DNA of 13,770 bases from NCBI GenBank assembly GCA_002428215.1, contig DIUI01000038.1, forward strand, positions 1 through 13,770, read 5' to 3'. Of this stretch, positions 1 through 6,460 are shown in pieces. The notes under the pieces were generated by a model. The model ran no database searches. It had not been told where the DNA came from and was given only the letters and a program-made list of their open reading frames with translations. Made by a program: the position numbers and the translations under genes. Numbering within the stretch: position 1 is the first letter of the stretch; every line of letters starts with the position of its first letter. The stretch comes from Prolixibacteraceae bacterium UBA6162 (GTDB lineage: Bacteria; Bacteroidota; Bacteroidia; Bacteroidales; Prolixibacteraceae).

Positions 1-76
1 TATGAGAAATTAGCCAAAGTCAAGATCCCGACATTACATGTCGGGAGGGTCGGGGGTTCGAATCCCTCACCGCCCA
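1..76 (+). tRNA. 3' part of a tRNA (T-arm and acceptor strand), amino acid unknown
   Basis: Seen: a 5-bp T-stem (52-56 with 64-68, one G-U pair) closes the canonical T-loop TTCGAAT (57-63). It is followed by a 7-nt acceptor strand ACCGCCC (69-75) and discriminator A76, with no encoded CCA, as is common in Bacteroidota. The matching 5' acceptor strand (GGGCGGT) is not in the window. Bases 1-51 do not fold into a normal D-arm plus anticodon arm. They hold instead an 8-bp hairpin, TCCCGACA / TGTCGGGA (26-33 with 39-46), around TTACA. So this is either the end of a tRNA with a long variable arm whose 5' half lies left of the window, or a displaced tRNA 3' fragment such as an integration-site remnant. 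The terminator directly after it argues that transcription once ended, or still ends, here. Confidence 0.5.
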
Positions 77-83
77 CGCTGAT

Positions 84-116
84 AGTTGTTTCCAAAAAGG
101 GGACAACTTTTTTTTT
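84..116 (+). terminator. intrinsic terminator after the tRNA end
   Basis: AGTTGTTTCC (84-93) pairs with GGGGACAACT (99-108) over 10 bp, two of them G-U, around an AAAAA loop. A run of nine T follows (108-116). It starts eight bases after the tRNA discriminator base and is a textbook terminator for that RNA. Confidence 0.85.
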
Positions 117-119
117 GAG

Positions 120-281
120 ATGCCCCATTATGTCTACATACTCTATTCGCGAGCACTTGACAAGTTTTACATAGGCAGGAGCTCGGATCCCGAAGGCAGA
201 TTAGTTAGACACAATCTTTCCCACCGGGGGTGTCCCCAAAATCAGCACTCGCAGGCTTTGCCAAATTCACTTAATTGTTAA
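120..281 (+). pseudogene. truncated GIY-YIG nuclease domain gene (remnant)
   Basis: The frame from ATG 120 reads MPHYVYILYS, then LDKFYIGRSSDPEGRL and VRHNLSHRG, ending with a stop at 279-281 after 53 codons. The first 37 residues match the start of the small GIY-YIG (UvrC N-terminal-like) proteins common in Bacteroidota: 'YVYIL' is the GIY-type strand, 'FYIGRS' the YIG strand with the following Arg, and 'RLVRHN' the helix with the conserved Arg. Family members are usually about 80-100 residues and continue with a 'GFT...W.LVY' segment and a Glu-bearing catalytic helix. Here the sequence after Gly37 is unlike the family and stops early, in this and the other frames, so the catalytic Glu is missing. 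I read it as a decayed or truncated gene. The start lies four bases after the T-tract of the tRNA terminator. A functional short protein is unlikely but not excluded. Confidence 0.6.
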
Positions 282-359
282 AAAGAGACTGCCCCCAATC
301 TTAAATTTTTAGGGCTGTTATTGTCTTTTTGTCAATTTTTTGGTCATGTGATTATAAGG

Positions 360-382
360 TTTGTAAAATATCGTTATACTTG
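360..382 (+). promoter_or_regulatory. weak candidate promoter for the his operon
   Basis: TATACTTG (375-382) matches the Bacteroidota -7 consensus TAnnTTTG at all but one position and would start transcription near 389, about 20 nt before the leader ORF. The only nearby TTTG (360-363) is 11 nt upstream, closer than the usual 18-21, so the -33 element is not convincing. The stretch 282-407 otherwise shows only AT-rich sequence with no gene. Confidence 0.25.
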
Positions 383-407
383 CAACCATAATTTCATAAG
401 TCAAATC

Positions 408-482
408 ATGCGTTGCAACATTCATCACGGCCATCATCATGGTATCCTTCTTAAGGGTGGGCCGCAGTTGATTTGTCTGTAA
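408..482 (+). CDS. histidine-rich leader peptide of the his operon
   Basis: A 24-codon ORF starts ATG CGT TGC and ends TAA (480-482). Its peptide begins MRCNIHHGHHHGILL: five His codons among the six codons at 423-440 (CAT CAC GGC CAT CAT CAT). His is a rare amino acid, so such a cluster directly upstream of hisG is the hallmark of a ribosome-sensing leader peptide, as in the enteric hisL leader. The role inferred is in cis: scarce charged tRNA-His stalls the ribosome on these codons, which decides the fold of the RNA downstream. The His codons overlap RNA segment 1 (428-435), and the codons for Gly-Gly-Pro (456-464) overlap segment 2 of the attenuator. No Shine-Dalgarno sequence precedes the ATG, which is normal in this phylum. 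The ORF is not homologous in sequence to enteric HisL as far as I can see; the resemblance is one of architecture. Confidence 0.85.
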   Translation: MRCNIHHGHHHGILLKGGPQLICL

Positions 483-513
483 ACAGAAGATATTTTTAAC
501 ATATAGGCTTACC
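428..513 (+). promoter_or_regulatory. his attenuator: mutually exclusive RNA helices
   Basis: Segment 1 (428-435, CGGCCATC), inside the His-codon cluster, can pair with segment 2 (456-464, GGTGGGCCG) over 8 bp with one bulged G. Segment 2 can instead pair with segment 3 (506-513, GGCTTACC) over 8 bp including two G-U. Segment 3 is the 5' arm of the terminator. A ribosome stalled at the last His codons (432-440) would cover segment 1 and reach about base 455, leaving segment 2 free to form the antiterminator. With ample His-tRNA, or with no translation, the 1:2 helix forms and the terminator folds. Pairing was read by eye; no energies were computed. Confidence 0.75.
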
Positions 514-533
514 TTTACCGGTAGGCCTTTTTT
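505..533 (+). terminator. attenuator terminator before hisG
   Basis: AGGCTTACC (505-513) pairs with GGTAGGCCT (520-528) over 9 bp, one T-G, around a 6-nt loop, and runs into TTTTTT (528-533). It lies 23 nt after the leader stop codon and ends 10 nt before the hisG start codon. A terminator in front of an operon's first gene only makes sense if it is conditional. Confidence 0.85.
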
Positions 534-543
534 ATTCATTACC

Positions 544-1407
544 ATGCAGGAAGAGAAATTAAGAATTGCCATTCAGGCAAAGGGACGTCTTAACGAGGGG
601 TCGGTTCGATTGATGGAAGAGTCAGGCATACACTTGATCTTTGGGAGTCGCAACCTGATATCACCCGCTAAAAATTTCCCTATAGAGGTTTTATATCTCC
701 GCGACGATGATATTCCTCAAACCGTGGCTTATGGAGCTGCCGATGTGGGCATAGTTGGCGAAAATGAAGTACTCGAAAAGAAGGAGCCAGTCGATATTGT
801 TAAACGTTTGGGCTTTAGTAGATGCCGGTTGTCGCTGGCTATTCCCCAGCAGGTTGATTATCCCGGTCCAGCATGGTTTGAGGGTAAAAAGATAGCTACC
901 TCTTACCCTGCCATTCTGCAAGACTGGTTGCTTGAAAACGGGGTTGCCTCAGAAATTCACGTCATCAATGGTTCCGTTGAAATATCTCCGGGAATCGGAT
1001 TGGCCGATGCCATTTTCGATATTGTTAGTTCTGGCTCGACACTGGTGACCAACCGCCTTAAAGAGGTAGAAGTGGTGGCCAAGTCCGAAGCCGTAATGGT
1101 AAAAAACCGTAATCTCTCACCAGCTAAACTGGAGATTCTTAAAGAGCTAATTTTCCGGCTTGAGTCGGTCCAGCGGGCCGAAGGGAAAAAATATATTTTG
1201 CTTAATGCACCCGATGCGAACATAAACGACATTATTGCTATGCTTCCCGGTATGAAAAGTCCTACGGTTATGCCTCTGGCTGAAAGCGGCTGGAGTTCCG
1301 TGCATTCTGTAATTGACGAGAATGATTTTTGGGAAGTAATAGGAAACCTCAAAAGGGCTGGTGCCGAAGGAATTCTGGTGATCCCCATCGAGAAAATGAT
1401 ATTTTAA
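544..1407 (+). CDS. hisG: ATP phosphoribosyltransferase, long form
   Basis: First enzyme of histidine synthesis: joins ATP and PRPP to give phosphoribosyl-ATP, in the cytoplasm. At 287 residues it is the long form (HisG_L), with two catalytic lobes plus a C-terminal ACT-like domain (about 210-287) that binds histidine for feedback inhibition. It therefore should not need a HisZ partner. Visible motifs: 'GAADVGIVGENEVLE' (about 60-74), 'ATSYPAI' (about 119-125), and the PRPP-binding stretch from G150, GIGLADAIFDIVSSGSTL. The start ATG follows the attenuator T-tract by 10 nt, and the N-terminus 'LRIAIQAKGRL' is the normal family start. There is no Shine-Dalgarno sequence. It heads the operon; hisD begins 24 nt after its stop. 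Enzyme feedback (ACT domain) and transcriptional attenuation would both sense histidine here. Confidence 0.97.
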   Translation: MQEEKLRIAIQAKGRLNEGSVRLMEESGIHLIFGSRNLISPAKNFPIEVLYLRDDDIPQTVAYGAADVGIVGENEVLEKKEPVDIVKRLGFSRCRLSLAIPQQVDYPGPAWFEGKKIATSYPAILQDWLLENGVASEIHVINGSVEISPGIGLADAIFDIVSSGSTLVTNRLKEVEVVAKSEAVMVKNRNLSPAKLEILKELIFRLESVQRAEGKKYILLNAPDANINDIIAMLPGMKSPTVMPLAESGWSSVHSVIDENDFWEVIGNLKRAGAEGILVIPIEKMIF

Positions 1408-1431
1408 AGCACGTATCTTATCATCTGTAGT

Positions 1432-2721
1432 ATGAAAATCTACCGTGAGCCAAATGTAAGCCTCTGGAGTTCTATTGTACAAAGACCGCTTTTCGATGTG
1501 TCCGATCTGCATGGCAGGGTTGGTAAACTTTTGTCTGGCATCCGGGAGCGCGGTGAATCAGCGCTCCGTGAATATACGCTGCTTTTCGATGGAGTCGAAC
1601 CATCGGAATGGTTGGTTTCTGAAGCCGAGATTGAAGCGTCTGAACATAGTGTTACCAATCAACTGAAGGTTGCCATGCAGGTAGCAGCCAAGAATATCGC
1701 AACCTTTCATGAAAGTCAGCTGTCTACTCCCCAGCGCATCGAAACTTACCCCGGTGTTTGGTGCTGGCAGAAGCCAGTGCCTATCGAATCGGTTGGTCTC
1801 TATATTCCGGGAGGCACAGCACCCCTCTTTTCAACAGTTCTTATGCTAGCCATTCCTGCCAAATTGGCCGGATGCCGTGAGATCGTACTTTGCACTCCTC
1901 CTTCTTCTGAAGGTACTGTGCATCCTGCCATTCTGTATGCAGCACGTTTGGCGGGTGTTACACAAATTTATAAACTGGGCGGGGTTCAGGCAATTGGCGC
2001 AATGGCTTACGGGGTAGTTACGCCCAAGGTGGATAAAATATTTGGTCCCGGAAATCAATATGTAATGGCTGCCAAGCAGTTGGTGAGTTTTAGTGATGTA
2101 GCTATCGATATGCCCGCAGGTCCATCTGAGGTGGCCATAATCGCCGACGATTCTGCTATCCCGGCTTTCATTGCCGCCGATTTGTTATCGCAGGCCGAAC
2201 ACGGAGCCGATAGTCAGGTGCTGCTCGTACTCCGGGGAGATGCCCTGCTCAGTGAAATAGAGCGTGAACTAGACCTGCAGCTGAATCGCCTGCCTCGCAG
2301 GGAGATGGCGTCCAAAGCACTCGAGAATAGCAGCGTGGTGATATTTCATACTGAAGAGGAGATTGTGAATCTTATAAATCGATATGCCCCGGAGCATCTT
2401 ATCGTATCGACCCGGAACAGTCGTGAACTTTCGGAAAAAATTTACAATGCCGGATCGGTATTCCTTGGCAATTATACGCCCGAAAGTGCCGGTGACTATG
2501 CCTCAGGAACCAACCATACTCTGCCCACCAACGGCTGGGCAAAATCCTACAGCGGTGTCAATCTCGATAGTTTTGTCAAGAAAATTACCTTTCAGGAAAT
2601 TACACCCGAGGGACTGGCACAATTGGGGCCACACATTGAGCTGATGGCTGCAGCCGAACAGCTTGAGGCCCACAAAAACGCAGTTTCCCTTAGGATTAGA
2701 AGCTTAAATTCTACAAAATAA
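1432..2721 (+). CDS. hisD: histidinol dehydrogenase
   Basis: Catalyses the last two steps of the pathway, L-histidinol to L-histidine, with two NAD+ and a bound zinc. The 429 residues are the normal full length. Seen: 'YIPGGTAPLFSTVLMLAIPAK' region (from about residue 124), the NAD-region 'GVQAIGAMAYG', 'KIFGPGNQYVMAAK', 'IDMPAGPSEV', 'LSQAEHGADSQ', the catalytic Glu-His pair in 'APEHLIV' (E321, H322), and the signature 'AGDYASGTNHTLPT' with zinc-site candidates D355 and H362. The protein appears intact at both ends. hisC follows after 11 nt, so the two are certainly co-transcribed. Confidence 0.98.
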   Translation: MKIYREPNVSLWSSIVQRPLFDVSDLHGRVGKLLSGIRERGESALREYTLLFDGVEPSEWLVSEAEIEASEHSVTNQLKVAMQVAAKNIATFHESQLSTPQRIETYPGVWCWQKPVPIESVGLYIPGGTAPLFSTVLMLAIPAKLAGCREIVLCTPPSSEGTVHPAILYAARLAGVTQIYKLGGVQAIGAMAYGVVTPKVDKIFGPGNQYVMAAKQLVSFSDVAIDMPAGPSEVAIIADDSAIPAFIAADLLSQAEHGADSQVLLVLRGDALLSEIERELDLQLNRLPRREMASKALENSSVVIFHTEEEIVNLINRYAPEHLIVSTRNSRELSEKIYNAGSVFLGNYTPESAGDYASGTNHTLPTNGWAKSYSGVNLDSFVKKITFQEITPEGLAQLGPHIELMAAAEQLEAHKNAVSLRIRSLNSTK

Positions 2722-2732
2722 AAGGAGTTCTT

Positions 2733-3788
2733 ATGAAACTTAACAAGCTGGTCCGCGAAAGTATTGCAGCCCTGAAACCTTACTCCTCAGCACGTGACGA
2801 GTTTTCGGGAGAAGCCATGGTTTTTCTCGATGCAAATGAGAATCCCTACAACGAGCCCTATAACCGTTACCCCGACCCCCATCATAAAGCCTTAAAAGAT
2901 CGTATTGCGTTATTGAAGGGTACTGGGCCGGAGCAGATCTTTCTGGGGAATGGTTCCGATGAGCCCATTGATTTGCTGATCAGGGCTTTTTGTGAACCCG
3001 GCAAGCACAACATCGTTATGATGACTCCAACCTATGGGATGTATGAGGTGGCAGCCGGAATCAATAATATTGAGACTATAAAAGTTCAGTTGTCTCCCGA
3101 GTTCCAGCTAAACGCTGCCAGTATGCTTGCCGCTGCCACTAAGGAAAGTCGGTTGATGTTCCTGTGTTCTCCCAACAATCCTACCGGGAATTTGCTCGAC
3201 ACTGATGAGATTGTAAGCCTGATAAAGCGATTTGAGGGGATAGTGGTGGTTGATGAGGCCTATATTGATTTTGCCCCTGGAAGATCGCTCCTTCCAAAGT
3301 TGAGCCTTTACGATAATCTGGTTGTACTTCAAACGTTTTCCAAGGCCTGGGGAATGGCCGGACTTCGGCTTGGAATGGCCTTTGGATCGCCTGAAATAAT
3401 TGCAGTTCTCAATAAAATTAAATATCCCTACAACCTGAATATGCTTACCCAGGAGGTGGCGCTTAGGCGTCTTGACTATGCAGCGGAGGTTGACAAATGG
3501 GTGTCGTTGCTTATTGAGGAACGCAATCGTATGGCCACCGCACTTGCGGAAATTAACGGGGTGGAAAGGGTATTCCCCTCCGATGCCAATTTTTTGCTGG
3601 TTAGGGTAAAACAGGCCCGAAAGATTTACGACCAGCTGCTGCATAAAGGTATTGTGGTGCGCGATCGTTCGTCGGTGGTGTTGTGCCAGGATTCCCTCCG
3701 GATAACGGTGGGAACCCCAGCTGAAAATATTCTGCTGCTCGAAGCATTGGCTGCCTCGATCGATAATTCAATAACGACTAAACCATAA
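2733..3788 (+). CDS. hisC: histidinol-phosphate aminotransferase
   Basis: PLP enzyme (fold type I, aspartate aminotransferase family) that transfers the amino group of glutamate to imidazole-acetol phosphate, giving histidinol phosphate. 351 residues, usual length. Motifs: 'DANENPYN' near the N-terminus, '[15 protein letters not shown]' for the phosphate-binding loop, 'SPNNPTGN', '[10 protein letters not shown]' with the Asp that contacts the PLP pyridine nitrogen, and '[13 protein letters not shown]' with the PLP lysine K204. Unusually for this window, the start is preceded by a good Shine-Dalgarno-like AAAGGAG (2721-2727), 5 nt from the ATG and overlapping the hisD stop. It sits between hisD and hisB in the standard order for the phylum. 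Confidence 0.97.
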   Translation: MKLNKLVRESIAALKPYSSARDEFSGEAMVFLDANENPYNEPYNRYPDPHHKALKDRIALLKGTGPEQIFLGNGSDEPIDLLIRAFCEPGKHNIVMMTPTYGMYEVAAGINNIETIKVQLSPEFQLNAASMLAAATKESRLMFLCSPNNPTGNLLDTDEIVSLIKRFEGIVVVDEAYIDFAPGRSLLPKLSLYDNLVVLQTFSKAWGMAGLRLGMAFGSPEIIAVLNKIKYPYNLNMLTQEVALRRLDYAAEVDKWVSLLIEERNRMATALAEINGVERVFPSDANFLLVRVKQARKIYDQLLHKGIVVRDRSSVVLCQDSLRITVGTPAENILLLEALAASIDNSITTKP

Positions 3789-3801
3789 GCATATTAATCC
3801 G

Positions 3802-4923
3802 ATGAAAAGAGCACTCTTTATCGACCGCGACGGAACACTCATAGTTGAACCCGGCGATCAGCAAATCGACACCCTCGAAAAGTTGGAATATCTGCCGGGG
3901 GTCTTCCGCAATATGTACTTCATACGCAAGAACCTCTCCTATGATCTGGTAATGGTTTCCAATCAGGATGGCTTGGGAACCGATGCCTATCCTGAAGCCG
4001 ATTTTATAAAAGTTCAAGACAAACTGCTAACGGCTTTTAGCAACGAAGGGGTTACTTTCGACGAAATTCTGATTGACAAAAGCTGGCCTCACGAAAATAA
4101 ACCGACCCGAAAACCGGGCATTGGTATGCTTACCCGCTATCTCGATGGAAGTTACGATTTGAAAGGAAGCTTTGTTATAGGCGACAGACTGACCGATGTC
4201 GAGATGGCCCACCGAATGGGCGCCAAGGCGATTCTGATTAACGACGGATCACTTCTGCAGGCTTTGGAGAATGCTCCGTATGCTGAAAGCTGTGTTTTGG
4301 TAACCCTCGATTGGGATGCCATTTACGCATGCGTTGCTGCACCTGAACGAAGTGCCACCATAGAGCGCAATACCCGTGAAACTGAGATTAAGATACAGCT
4401 GCACCTCGATGGAACAGGCAAAACCGACATCTCTACCGGACTCCATTTTTTCGATCATATGCTCGATCAGATTGGACGGCATTCGGGGTGTGACCTTTCT
4501 GTAAAAGTAAAGGGTGATCTGCACGTCGATGAACATCATACTGTAGAAGATACTGCCATCGCGTTGGGCGAAGCCTTTGGAAAAGCACTGGGCGACAAGA
4601 AGGGGATTGAACGATATGGGTTTTATCTTCCTATGGATGAAAGTCTTGCGTCAGTTGCCATCGATTTTGGCGGACGCCCCTGGCTGGTATGGAGTGCCAC
4701 GTTTAACCGTGAGCGGGTGGGCGATGTGCCTACGGAGCTGTTTTACCACTTTTTTAAGTCGTTCTCCGATGCTGCACGCTGCAATCTAAATGTTAAGGTG
4801 GAGGGAGATAACGAACACCACAAAATTGAGGCAATCTTTAAGGCTTTTGCTCGCGCCATTAGAATGGCAGTGCGTAAGGATGCCTTTAATTTTGAATTGC
4901 CTTCCACCAAAGGCGTCCTATAG
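3802..4923 (+). CDS. hisB: bifunctional histidinol-phosphatase / imidazoleglycerol-phosphate dehydratase
   Basis: Two fused enzymes. Residues about 1-165 are a HAD-superfamily histidinol-phosphate phosphatase with the motif 'FIDRDGTLI' (nucleophile D8, acid/base D10), '[10 protein letters not shown]' and '[13 protein letters not shown]'. Residues about 184-373 are imidazoleglycerol-phosphate dehydratase with its metal-binding histidine motifs: '[15 protein letters not shown]', '[18 protein letters not shown]' and '[17 protein letters not shown]'. It supplies the dehydratase step before hisC and the phosphatase step between hisC and hisD. Odd point: in E. coli the phosphatase half has a zinc loop of three Cys and one His. 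The equivalent stretch here, '[15 protein letters not shown]', keeps the RKP but no Cys, so the structural zinc is probably absent. Start ATG lies 13 nt after the hisC stop. Confidence 0.97.
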   Translation: MKRALFIDRDGTLIVEPGDQQIDTLEKLEYLPGVFRNMYFIRKNLSYDLVMVSNQDGLGTDAYPEADFIKVQDKLLTAFSNEGVTFDEILIDKSWPHENKPTRKPGIGMLTRYLDGSYDLKGSFVIGDRLTDVEMAHRMGAKAILINDGSLLQALENAPYAESCVLVTLDWDAIYACVAAPERSATIERNTRETEIKIQLHLDGTGKTDISTGLHFFDHMLDQIGRHSGCDLSVKVKGDLHVDEHHTVEDTAIALGEAFGKALGDKKGIERYGFYLPMDESLASVAIDFGGRPWLVWSATFNRERVGDVPTELFYHFFKSFSDAARCNLNVKVEGDNEHHKIEAIFKAFARAIRMAVRKDAFNFELPSTKGVL

Positions 4924-4933
4924 TAGATTGGTT

Positions 4934-5833
4934 ATGCAGGAAGAGATTTTACAACGGCCTCAAAAGGTCACCAACAACCAGAAAACAGCAATATTGCTTA
5001 TTCATTGTCCCGACCGACAAGGATTGCTTGCAATGGTAACTGAGTTTCTGAACCGGAACAATGGCAACATTATTTACCTCGATCAGCATGTCGATCGGCA
5101 GGAGATGATTTTTTATATGCGGGTGGAGTGGGAACTTAATGGATTCACTATACCACGGGAAAAAATTGGCGACTATTTTGCTACGCTAATTGGCACTCCA
5201 ATGGAAATGAATTGGAAACTCTATTTCAGAGAGGATATACCCCGAATGGCCATCTTTGTCTCGCGTATGCCACATTGCCTCTATGATATCTTGGCGCGCT
5301 GCGCTGCTGGTGAGTGGGAGGTAGAGATACCCCTGATCATAGGTAACCATCGCGATTTAGAACCTGTTGCCCGACAGTTTGGGATCGATTTTCACCATTT
5401 TCCCATAACATCTGAAAACAAGGCACAGCAGGAAGAGGCGGAACTGAATTTACTGAAGGAATATGGTATTAATTTCATAGTACTTGCCCGGTATATGCAG
5501 GTCTTGAGCAGTAGCTTCGTTGAGCATTATCCCAACAGGATCATCAATATTCACCACTCCTTTCTGCCGGCATTTGCAGGGGCCAAACCCTACCATGCGG
5601 CCCACGAAAGGGGGGTAAAAATTATAGGTGCAACCAGTCATTATGTAACTTCAGATCTGGATGCCGGTCCAATTATTGAACAGGATGTAACCCGCTGCAG
5701 CCATGTTGATACAGTCGAAAACCTGATCCGGAAGGGTCGCGATCTGGAAAAGATTGTCCTTTCGCAGGCCGTATACCGGCACCTGCAGCGTAAAGTGCTT
5801 GTTTTCCGTAACCGCACAGTGGTTTTTGATTAA
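4934..5833 (+). CDS. purU: formyltetrahydrofolate deformylase
   Basis: Hydrolyses 10-formyltetrahydrofolate to formate and tetrahydrofolate. 299 residues from ATG 4934; the reading frame stays open upstream into hisB, but the protein family starts here ('TAILLIHCPDRQGLLAMVTEF'). Domains: N-terminal ACT domain (about 18-100), which in characterised PurU binds methionine/glycine as effectors, then a formyltransferase-fold domain (about 105-299). Catalytic triad by analogy with PurN: N205 and H207 in 'NIHHSFLPAFAGAKPYHAA', and D243 in 'DLDAGPIIEQD'. It begins 10 nt after hisB, so it is part of the his transcript. Context suggests a purine or one-carbon link: histidine synthesis uses up ATP and returns AICAR, whose recycling needs 10-formyl-THF. 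That link is inference. Confidence 0.95.
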   Translation: MQEEILQRPQKVTNNQKTAILLIHCPDRQGLLAMVTEFLNRNNGNIIYLDQHVDRQEMIFYMRVEWELNGFTIPREKIGDYFATLIGTPMEMNWKLYFREDIPRMAIFVSRMPHCLYDILARCAAGEWEVEIPLIIGNHRDLEPVARQFGIDFHHFPITSENKAQQEEAELNLLKEYGINFIVLARYMQVLSSSFVEHYPNRIINIHHSFLPAFAGAKPYHAAHERGVKIIGATSHYVTSDLDAGPIIEQDVTRCSHVDTVENLIRKGRDLEKIVLSQAVYRHLQRKVLVFRNRTVVFD

Positions 5834-5851
5834 AAGCGGATTTTAAATTTG
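5825..5851 (+). promoter_or_regulatory. possible internal promoter before the tlpA-like gene
   Basis: TAAATTTG (5844-5851) is a perfect Bacteroidota -7 box, just after the purU stop. A TTTG (5825-5828) lies 15 nt upstream, somewhat closer than the usual 18-21. If real, transcription would start near 5858 and feed the tlpA-like gene, hisH and argB independently of the leader attenuator. Confidence 0.35.
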
Positions 5852-5861
5852 AGGAACGAAC

Positions 5862-5901
5862 AAAGGAGGTGCTAACCAAAATGTCGTATTTTTAACACCT
5901 C
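5862..5901 (+). promoter_or_regulatory. hairpin masking a perfect Shine-Dalgarno and a 4-codon ORF
   Basis: AAAGGAGGTG (5862-5871) is complementary to the conserved anti-Shine-Dalgarno CACCTCCTTT and sits 9-10 nt before ATG 5881, which opens a four-codon ORF (Met-Ser-Tyr-Phe-stop, 5881-5895). GAGGTGCTAA (5866-5875) can pair with TTAACACCTC (5892-5901), 9 of 10 positions, closing the Shine-Dalgarno inside a hairpin. No T-tract follows, so it is not an ordinary terminator. Function unknown. Confidence 0.4.
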
Positions 5902-5929
5902 ATTATCCATGCACCAAAATTGAACAGAT

Positions 5930-6460
5930 ATGAAAATTAAAATAAGTTTGTTGATTGTACTGGTGGCCGCAGTCTTTACACTACATGCTCAAAACCAAGT
6001 AATTCCGGCCGATTATGGCTACATTGTAAAGATCGGACAAACTGTGCCCAATGTCGAAATGGAGCTCACCACCGGTCAGAAGTTGCGGATGAGCGATTTG
6101 CGCGGCAAAGTTGTGATGCTCCAGTTTACTGCCAGTTGGTGCGGTGTTTGCAGGAAAGAGATGCCACACATCGAAAAAGACATTTGGCTAAAGCACAAAA
6201 ACAACCCCAACTTTGCGCTTTATGGAATTGATCTCGACGAGCCTCTTGATAAGGTTATAAAATTTGGTCAGGATGTTGGTGTGACCTATCCTTTGGCGCT
6301 CGATCCGGGCGGTTCGATTTTCTATACTTTCGCCGAAAAGGGAGCAGGGGTTACCCGCAACGTAATCATCGATAAGACCGGAAAAATCGTCTTTATGACC
6401 CGTCTGTTTAAGGAAGAGGAGTTCAACGAGATGGTGCGTGTAATCGAACGGCTCTTATGA
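5930..6460 (+). CDS. exported TlpA/thioredoxin-like redox protein
   Basis: 176 residues. An N-terminal signal sequence (about 1-20, hydrophobic ISLLIVLVAAVFTLHA then Q) predicts export to the periplasm. The rest is an AhpC/TSA-thioredoxin fold: 'IGQTVPNVEMELTTGQKLRMSDLRGK', then the strand 'VVMLQFTASWCGVCRKEMP' with the redox pair C71-C74 in a WCGVC active site, and later 'GVTRNVIIDKTGKIVF' containing the usual loop before the last strands (a Thr where cis-Pro is usual in thioredoxins). Members of this group reduce or exchange disulfides of exported proteins. Substrate unknown. A redox protein has no role in histidine synthesis, yet its stop codon overlaps the hisH start (ATGA, 6457-6460), so it is translated in series with hisH. 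A 96-nt gap to purU may hold its own promoter. Confidence 0.88.
   Translation: MKIKISLLIVLVAAVFTLHAQNQVIPADYGYIVKIGQTVPNVEMELTTGQKLRMSDLRGKVVMLQFTASWCGVCRKEMPHIEKDIWLKHKNNPNFALYGIDLDEPLDKVIKFGQDVGVTYPLALDPGGSIFYTFAEKGAGVTRNVIIDKTGKIVFMTRLFKEEEFNEMVRVIERLL

Noticed and set aside
26..46. Anticodon arm of a tRNA-Val (TAC) or tRNA-Met (CAT)
   Set aside because: Placing the loop to give TAC leaves a 7-nt variable region and no D-arm; placing it for CAT puts A instead of the invariant T before the anticodon. No amino acid can be assigned.
1..76. 3' end of tmRNA (ssrA)
   Set aside because: tmRNA acceptor strands end in a sequence like AGCTCC pairing with GGGGCT; here it is ACCGCCC, and the typical tmRNA stretch before the T-arm is absent.
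318..572. 84-codon minus-strand ORF across the his leader
   Set aside because: It is antisense to the leader peptide and terminator, has no recognisable protein features, and is explained by the leader's sequence constraints.
4790..4933. Longer purU reading frame beginning inside hisB
   Set aside because: The extra 48 codons lie within the highly conserved dehydratase domain of hisB in another frame; the PurU family begins at ATG 4934.
544..4946. Identical first 13 bases (ATGCAGGAAGAGA) of hisG and purU
   Set aside because: The identity stops after Met-Gln-Glu-Glu and the flanks differ; a short coincidence of start-region codons is the simplest reading.
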